A stretch of 10,655 nt of DNA from Saprospiraceae bacterium (lineage in GTDB: Bacteria; Bacteroidota; Bacteroidia; Chitinophagales; Saprospiraceae): the NCBI GenBank assembly GCA_020628755.1, contig JAHDEQ010000039.1, forward strand, positions 8,803-19,457. Direction: 5' to 3'. Within the stretch, counting starts at the first letter, position 1, and every line of letters starts with the position of its first letter. Shown piece after piece: positions 8,601 through 10,655 of this stretch. The position numbers were made by a program, and so were the translations under genes. The notes beneath the pieces were generated by a model. The model was not told the DNA's origin and did no database searches. It was given only the letters and a program-made list of their open reading frames with translations.

Positions 8601-9322
8601 ATAGTTGTTTGGTCTATACAGCATTCTATGGTATCGGTAACGGTTAGCGTATAAGTTCCAAAAGCATCAATTGTTGGAGTCAATGAGTTTTCGCCTTCGG
8701 CAATATTGCCACCATCTTCGGCTGTCCATTCATAATACAAGTGGTCACGAATGGTACTTGCCGTACCATCGAGTTGAATACTTGCGCCTGAACACATTGT
8801 TGCATCAGTAGCTACTGCTTCGACATTGGGCAATATTCCGCTAATCACATGAATGGTAAAATCACAAATATCTCCTTCAAAACCATCAATTACGAGGTAA
8901 TACAGTTTGCCAATCGTAACGACTGGTGCTGTAACTGTGAGTGTATTGGCAAAACCATAGCTGGCACAGTTGGAAATTGGTGTAAGTGTAGAGCAATCGG
9001 GCGAGTCGTAAATACCTGCTTGTATGCCTTTGCCTGTTGTACAGTTGAAAGGTGTGATTTCTAAAACAACTGGGCTTTCGTCGGCTACGAAAGAAAGATA
9101 TTGGTCATTTTCGATAATACCGCAAAACCCGAAGGGCGCAGGGCCTGAATTGAAGCCATTGGTTGTCCCCGTATATCCGTCTAAATTGCAGCTATATTCT
9201 GGTACATTGCTGCAATCATCGCTGGGTATAGGAGGGGCAATACAATTTTGTCCTTGAACAATGGAAGTAGTACTTAGATATAATACGACTACCCACATTG
9301 TAATGTTAGTTGAGTAGTTCAT
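2672..9322 (-). CDS. Giant PKD/Ig-like repeat protein with T9SS type B sorting domain
   Basis: A protein of 2216 residues, complete. An in-frame TAG nine bases before the ATG (9329-9331) rules out a longer start. Residues 1-25 are a signal peptide (hydrophobic WVVVLYL, probable cut after VQG), oddly without any Lys or Arg. Residues 26-164 form a Cys-rich N-terminal module (CNLDGYTGTTNGF, YYLVIDGFEGD), which I read as a PPC/CUB-like beta-sandwich. Residues 165-1962 are 22 tandem PKD/Ig-like repeats, each with two Cys and a central Trp. Residues 1963-2041 are one SprB-like repeat (DCFGFENGNI) and 2042-2122 an Ig-like spacer. Residues 2123-2216 are the type B gliding-motility C-terminal domain (TIGR04131 type). 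It should cross the inner membrane by Sec and the outer membrane by T9SS, then act as a long acidic surface or released fibre. Adhesion, gliding or matrix roles are inference; no catalytic domain is visible. Confidence 0.95.
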   Translation of the reverse strand: MNYSTNITMWVVVLYLSTTSIVQGQNCIAPPIPSDDCSNVPEYSCNLDGYTGTTNGFNSGPAPFGFCGIIENDQYLSFVADESPVVLEITPFNCTTGKGIQAGIYDSPDCSTLTPISNCASYGFANTLTVTAPVVTIGKLYYLVIDGFEGDICDFTIHVISGILPNVEAVATDATMCSGASIQLDGTASTIRDHLYYEWTAEDGGNIAEGENSLTPTIDAFGTYTLTVTDTIECCIDQTTISVTEDFTLPTIALAANQPIDCNNNQVTIDATGTDNGDNFTYNWTSNDGSLISDATELNALVDNNGTYQLAVTNTLTGCTSTEDIMVQIDTMSPDLSVMVSEQITCTNTSIDLNAISNTTGVSYEWSGPNDFSSNLQNPSVGQSGSYQLVATAPNGCTQIVEATVEENTEIPSIEASVNDILDCATTQLEILGTSNTAVAFEWSGPNDFSSMNNNPTVEQPGDYMLTVTALNGCTATTNLIVQQDITTPDLSIETPDILDCVQNSIVLNSTSTTADVNYQWTGPSGFNETEADPTASVAGEYTLLLTAPNGCTNTQMVEVENDVNLPIATINLDEVLTCTTTEVTLDGSDSSPGSDFVYQWIDAQGQALSNDESIIVSNPAEYTLMVSNTTNGCSSMATINVEQDIETPTATAGQANTLTCTSSQITLDGFGSSQGDSFEYNWLNSEDISIANTLQHDITLPDTYQFIVTNTENGCTQNAFVQIDQNIETPTADAGNPSTLTCTQDQTLLNGLLSSVGDNFSHQWLNDQEEIINNDIIALVTEGGVYELIVTNTQNGCTSTASTTISEDFVAPIADAGEPVTLNCLTQSTDLDASNSSAEDLLTYEWQNSYDEIISTDVNTTISTPDTYELIVTNTENGCTAIDQVQINQDIAEPIADAGTSQTLTCTELTLSLGGNTTSTGNEYSYQWYNEQNQFIGGEPSTQITESGIYQLLVINNANGCTASDQVQIEQNITAPVATASSSPVINCIATEAQLSAEQSSSGVLYAQQWFNESGSSISEDTELMVEQGGLYELIVTNLENGCTSSDQVIIQENFATPVANATVDATLTCANTFSLLDASSSDGDNITYQWTAPNSVVISTDIEEEVDTPGQYTLLVTDTESGCTATTTVEVDQDIQAPTADAGSDQTLSCDIGQVSLGSNNSSIGTIYNYQWFDEDENLISNDLQPAINNSGIYSLVVTNTENGCSESSNVTITEDVNSPNAVVLASELPLTCDRVEAQLTATASSVSGNFEAAWLDENDQVINNELAITVNQPGIYSLIVTDTDNGCSTVETLIIEQNIEQPSFNLLQPNILTCLQTSSTIHIDGLDDETNFSYEWTNESNEIVSTDASYTSSQPGMYALLVTDNENACTSLASTQILQNIETPEALPATAETLTCAKNQAILGVGQSTEGSNVEYTWLDQMGNNLSDSEEHIVNQVGQYQLIVSNTESGCSDSAIVEIQEDKEKPHAEITNPEDLTCTNVQVTLDASNSTSTGSISYRWENSIGEVVGFEEFVVVSKPDTYTFYVKDLANGCEESDTKMVEENTVTPPLEVAQPPILDCLNHTVALNANVDQASNDFTYEWFDEVGNTLQNEQSIEVTDGGQYQVVVTDIVNGCTANRSIIVEEDVNLPQVDAGADGTLTCAITEIQLDGSNSSQGANYTYNWLNSAGQSVSTNLSFQTSQPDVYTLQILDTENDCIQTDIVEITQNLQAPNAIINADPLTLNCSLSSVILDGTASNGIDEILYQWQDDTQTNLSENGTFEVEQEGTYHLIVTDMENGCTASNNFLVQQDTLAPQGIIAPPQVLTCTNNETQLFASTANQGNFSYQWTSNDGNILQNDDTLNPTINAAGTYQLTIINLDNFCESQVQALVESDQVLPIAIAQANSVLDCVTESVELSGEGSSTGNEYEYLWTGNATIEDAQSLQPSVSEAGEYILLVSNTLNGCTSQETVLVEENENKPTAAISEAQDPDCFGFENGNIQVQEVIGGEAPYLYSFNEEAFTNQNALNNLGQGAYTLTIQDAIGCEWDTVFYLREPLEVDVELGQDFTIGLGETATLEALLQGNVQTINWVSEEALDENDVSVIEVAPLQTTVYEIEVANENGCIDTDFITIRVEKERNVYIPNVFSPNNDGTNDLFQIYAGQDVEKVNLFNVYDRWGNHVFTQKEIYPDDTEHGWDGTYNNKKMNPGVYIYYAEIEFIDGAVKVFKGDVTIF
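2675..2956 (-). other. T9SS type B C-terminal sorting domain (part of the giant CDS)
   Basis: Residues 2123-2216 carry the hallmarks of the gliding-motility-associated C-terminal domain. They open with IPNVFSPNNDGTNDLF, have VYDRWGNHVF in the middle, then WDGTYNN, MNPGVYIYYAEI and the closing FKGDVTIF. In Flavobacterium, type B domains direct SprB-like proteins through T9SS and often depend on a PorP/SprF-family partner; none lies in this window. The domain is rich in Lys/Arg, unlike the repeat array before it. Confidence 0.95.
3200..3436 (-). other. Single SprB-like repeat before the C-terminal region (part of the giant CDS)
   Basis: Residues 1963-2041 differ from the 22 repeats before them. 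DCFGFENGNI, GGEAPYLYSFN, LGQGAYTLTIQDAIGC and the closing LREP match the SprB repeat pattern. It resembles the repeats of the neighbouring gene at 1-2417, so the two proteins share a module type although their main arrays differ. Confidence 0.75.
3437..8830 (-). repeat. Array of 22 tandem PKD/Ig-like repeats
   Basis: The repeats span residues 165-1962. Most are exactly 82 residues (range 77-85). The pattern is P-x-A-x-A near the start, LTC at about 11-13, LDGSxS, YxW at 33-35, GxYxLxVTNTxNGC ending at about 68, then QDIxxP. All 22 keep both cysteines. Repeats 3-5 (334-566) are a short subgroup of 77-78 residues with WSGPNDF or WTGPSGF cores. Repeats 2 and 21 share a WTSNDG core. The PKD signature WDFGDG is missing, so 'PKD/Ig-like' is a fold-level call. 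DNA copies are diverged except between repeats 3 and 4, so most duplications are old. Confidence 0.9.
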
Positions 9323-9355
9323 GGGACACTATTAATTAGTTCGTTCTTGGTTAAT

Positions 9356-9386
9356 ATGCAATTATTTTTTTTGAAAATAATTGCAT
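9356..9386. repeat. AT-rich perfect inverted repeat in the leader of the giant gene
   Basis: Arms ATGCAATTATTTT and AAAATAATTGCAT, 13 bases and perfect, are separated by TTTTG. The element lies 34-64 bases before the ATG at 9322. It could be an mRNA hairpin in the 5' leader, an operator for a dimeric regulator, or part of the promoter: TTG about 16 bases before a TATTTTCA overlapping the left arm on the minus strand is a poor promoter match. The role is not decided by the sequence. Confidence 0.55.
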
Positions 9387-9448
9387 GAATTTAGTCAATG
9401 GTCAGTTAAAAATAGGTTGTCTCAAACTAAAAACGGGATTATGAAAAA

Positions 9449-9480
9449 GTAATAATTGTACTATAAATAGTACGTATTAC
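9449..9480. repeat. Imperfect palindrome upstream of the giant gene
   Basis: The core is GTACTAT-AA-ATAGTAC (9458-9473), a 7-base perfect dyad. It is flanked by GTAATA (9449-9454) and TATTAC (9475-9480), which also pair, with three and one unmatched bases in between. It lies about 127-158 bases before the ATG at 9322. Its size fits a binding site for a dimeric regulator, but nothing else supports that. Confidence 0.35.
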
Positions 9481-9832
9481 AACTTTTATACATGCAAAAT
9501 ATATATAATATATAAAAGATGCACGATTTCCTTAAATTTTAACAGTAAGCAGCTCTGGGACACTAGAGTGTTTTAATTGATTAACTAGGTACAAGTTACA
9601 CTAATGGCAATATGGCAAAAGCTAAACTGCTCAATCGCAGAATTATTAGTTTTGTTTCGCCAATTGGATCAATTAAAACGAATTTCATACTTGTCAAAGT
9701 ACGGCTCTCGTGTGTGTTGGTAGTGGGTCTGAATAACCTAAACTTAGATGTGTGTGTGATGTAGTGTTTTCTTGGGGGAACTTGATTGTACTATTAACAT
9801 ATTAGCTACTAATTTCATGCCAAACTGAAACA

Positions 9833-9865
9833 AAAAAGGCACGAAATGTAATTTCGTGCCTTTTT
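9833..9865 (-). terminator. Intrinsic terminator after the beta-barrel gene
   Basis: Arms AAAAAGGCACGAAAT and ATTTCGTGCCTTTTT, 15 bases and perfect, enclose a 3-base loop. On the minus strand the stem ends in six T residues. It begins 36 bases after the stop codon of the gene at 9901-10530. The plus strand also ends in five T, so it could work both ways, but no plus-strand gene leads into it. Confidence 0.9.
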
Positions 9866-9900
9866 GGGGAGATTTGATGAATCTCTATTTTGTGCATTAT

Positions 9901-10530
9901 CTAAAAACGATAAGTGAATCCGAAGCGGAGATAAAAAGGTATGCGTAAAGAATTTTCAGGTTCTAAAAAATTATATAAGACATAGATTTCGGAACTAAAC
10001 TCGCCTTGAAAATTCCAACCTAAACCTAAATATCCATTGTTAACACCTTCACGAACGGTGTTAATATTTCCATTGTCATCTAAATCTACAAAACTCCCTT
10101 GATAGAGAGGATACTCTCTAGTTTGTCGTTCAAACTCTCCGTGCGCAAATAATCCATTGAATATTTTGTAGCGTGTGAATGCGCCATAAGAAACGTCAAA
10201 AATATTGACTCCGTGTATTTCTCCATCAACAGCATAATCTTTAAAGTACAAATAGTCTAATCCCAAACGAGGACCCGCAGAAAAATTCTCCATGAATTTG
10301 TAGCCCACCATTGGTGAAAGACCAACGGTAAAAAAGGTATTGTTTAATTGAGGCAAGTTAGCACTTGCTCCATACCACAGTTTGGAACTAAAACTACCAC
10401 CTCGTTCGTCAAAATACTCGTCTTGTGTTTTTTTCTTTTTCTTCTTTTTGCGTGATTGTGCATCAGCATCAAGCGCAAATCCACTTACTAAAATTGCGGT
10501 TAATAAACTAAGGAAGAATAATTTTTTCAT
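9901..10530 (-). CDS. Small outer-membrane beta-barrel protein with poly-lysine N-terminus
   Basis: A protein of 209 residues. Residues 1-24 are a Sec signal peptide (MKKLFFLSLLTAILVSG, cut likely after DADA). Then come Arg27 and seven lysines (28-34) and an acidic stretch (DEYFDER). The rest alternates hydrophobic and polar residues in about eight amphipathic strands, such as LWYGASANL, VGLSPMVGYKF, GPRLGLDYLYF, GAFTRYKIF and YLGLGWNF. It ends YLRFGFTYRF, a C-terminal aromatic beta-signal expected for insertion by the BAM complex. The strand count suggests an 8-stranded barrel embedded in the outer membrane. It is too short for PorP/SprF-type T9SS partners (about 300 residues, from memory). 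Small barrels with a lysine-rich start seem common in Bacteroidota, but I cannot name the family. The gene has its own terminator and no Shine-Dalgarno sequence. Function unknown; a structural or adhesion role is a guess. Confidence 0.85.
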   Translation of the reverse strand: MKKLFFLSLLTAILVSGFALDADAQSRKKKKKKKTQDEYFDERGGSFSSKLWYGASANLPQLNNTFFTVGLSPMVGYKFMENFSAGPRLGLDYLYFKDYAVDGEIHGVNIFDVSYGAFTRYKIFNGLFAHGEFERQTREYPLYQGSFVDLDDNGNINTVREGVNNGYLGLGWNFQGEFSSEIYVLYNFLEPENSLRIPFYLRFGFTYRF

Positions 10531-10574
10531 ATCGAAAGGATTTTCTTGTATTTGTAAATTGGTTCTCTAACTTT

Positions 10575-10655
10575 TCCTGTGAAATAATTCAATGCAAAAT
10601 AAATTTGTTCGCTTCCTAACGTCACTCACGCATTTATTTTGCATTGACCACAGGA
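10575..10655. repeat. Nested inverted repeat at the right edge
   Basis: The inner arms CAATGCAAAATAAAT (10590-10604) and ATTTATTTTGCATTG (10632-10646) are 15 bases and perfect, around a 27-base loop. Outside them TCCTGTG (10575-10581) pairs with CACAGGA (10649-10655), with 8 and 2 unmatched bases in between. The pairing may continue beyond the window. It lies 45-125 bases before the ATG at 10530, so it may overlap that gene's promoter or leader. No T-run follows, so a plain terminator is unlikely. A palindromic intergenic repeat or a small non-autonomous element is an alternative. Confidence 0.6.

Larger units (their letters stand above)
9323..9900. other. Intergenic region, 578 bases, no convincing gene
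   Basis: It lies between the stop of the beta-barrel gene and the start of the giant gene. From right to left it holds a strong terminator (9833-9865), about 350 bases without recognisable features (9484-9832), an imperfect palindrome (9449-9480) and an AT-rich hairpin (9356-9386). A weak -7-like box on the minus strand (TTAGTTTG, 9423-9430; one mismatch to TAnnTTTG) has no matching TTG upstream, so I make no firm promoter call. The longest ATG-started frames are 39 codons (9604-9723, plus) and 30 codons (9596-9688, minus), both without support. Confidence 0.6.

Noticed and set aside
9596..9688. A 30-codon minus-strand frame starting MKFVLIDPIG with a hydrophobic end
   Set aside because: Overlaps the plus-strand frame above and is too short to support without homologues or transcription data.
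9604..9723. A 39-codon plus-strand frame starting MAIWQKLNCS in the intergenic region
   Set aside because: No recognisable motif, no ribosome signal and no terminator of its own; such a length is expected by chance. A gene remnant cannot be excluded.
9711..9760. GT-rich tracts (GTGTGTGTTGG and GATGTGTGTGTGATG)
   Set aside because: Short, unpaired and without copies nearby; no known signal recognised.
9484..9832. Search for tRNA or small RNA genes in the featureless part of the intergenic region
   Set aside because: No cloverleaf, no conserved loop sequences and no internal terminator seen before 9833.

Overview
The window looks like a chromosomal piece from a member of the Bacteroidota, most likely of the Saprospiria/Chitinophagia type (lineage is inference). 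The evidence is AT-rich DNA, start codons without Shine-Dalgarno sequences, one promoter resembling the Bacteroidota -33 TTG / -7 TAnnTTTG form, SprB-type repeats, and a complete type B C-terminal sorting domain of the type IX secretion system (T9SS). All three genes lie on the minus strand, so transcription runs from right to left.

Layout in transcription order. (1) 10590-10646, with flanking bases to the window edge: a strong inverted repeat ahead of the first gene. (2) 9901-10530: a small outer-membrane beta-barrel protein with a seven-lysine run just after its signal peptide, closed by a strong intrinsic terminator (9833-9865). (3) 9323-9900: 578 bases with no convincing gene but with AT-rich inverted repeats, one of them 34 bases before the next start codon. 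(4) 2672-9322: a giant secreted protein of 2216 residues. It has a signal peptide, a cysteine-rich N-terminal module, 22 tandem PKD/Ig-like repeats of about 82 residues, one SprB-like repeat, one Ig-like spacer and the T9SS type B sorting domain. A terminator follows at 2562-2599. (5) 2497-2527: a plausible promoter. (6) 1-2417: a second large secreted repeat protein, missing its C-terminus because the window ends. It carries at least nine SprB-like repeats in two subfamilies.

The two large genes are best read as cell-surface or released filament-like proteins (adhesins, gliding or matrix components) exported through the outer membrane by T9SS. The terminator and promoter between them suggest separate transcription. 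No secretion machinery, glycosyltransferase or PorP/SprF-like partner is visible, so the ligand and exact role cannot be assigned.

I found no new defence system, mobile element, CRISPR array or RNA gene. The most unusual points are a stretch of 1044 residues without lysine or arginine in the giant protein, its signal peptide without any positive charge, and an exact 222-bp period with a doubled cysteine content in the second half of the partial gene. A perfect hairpin inside the signal-peptide codons of that gene and the inverted repeat at the right edge also stand out.
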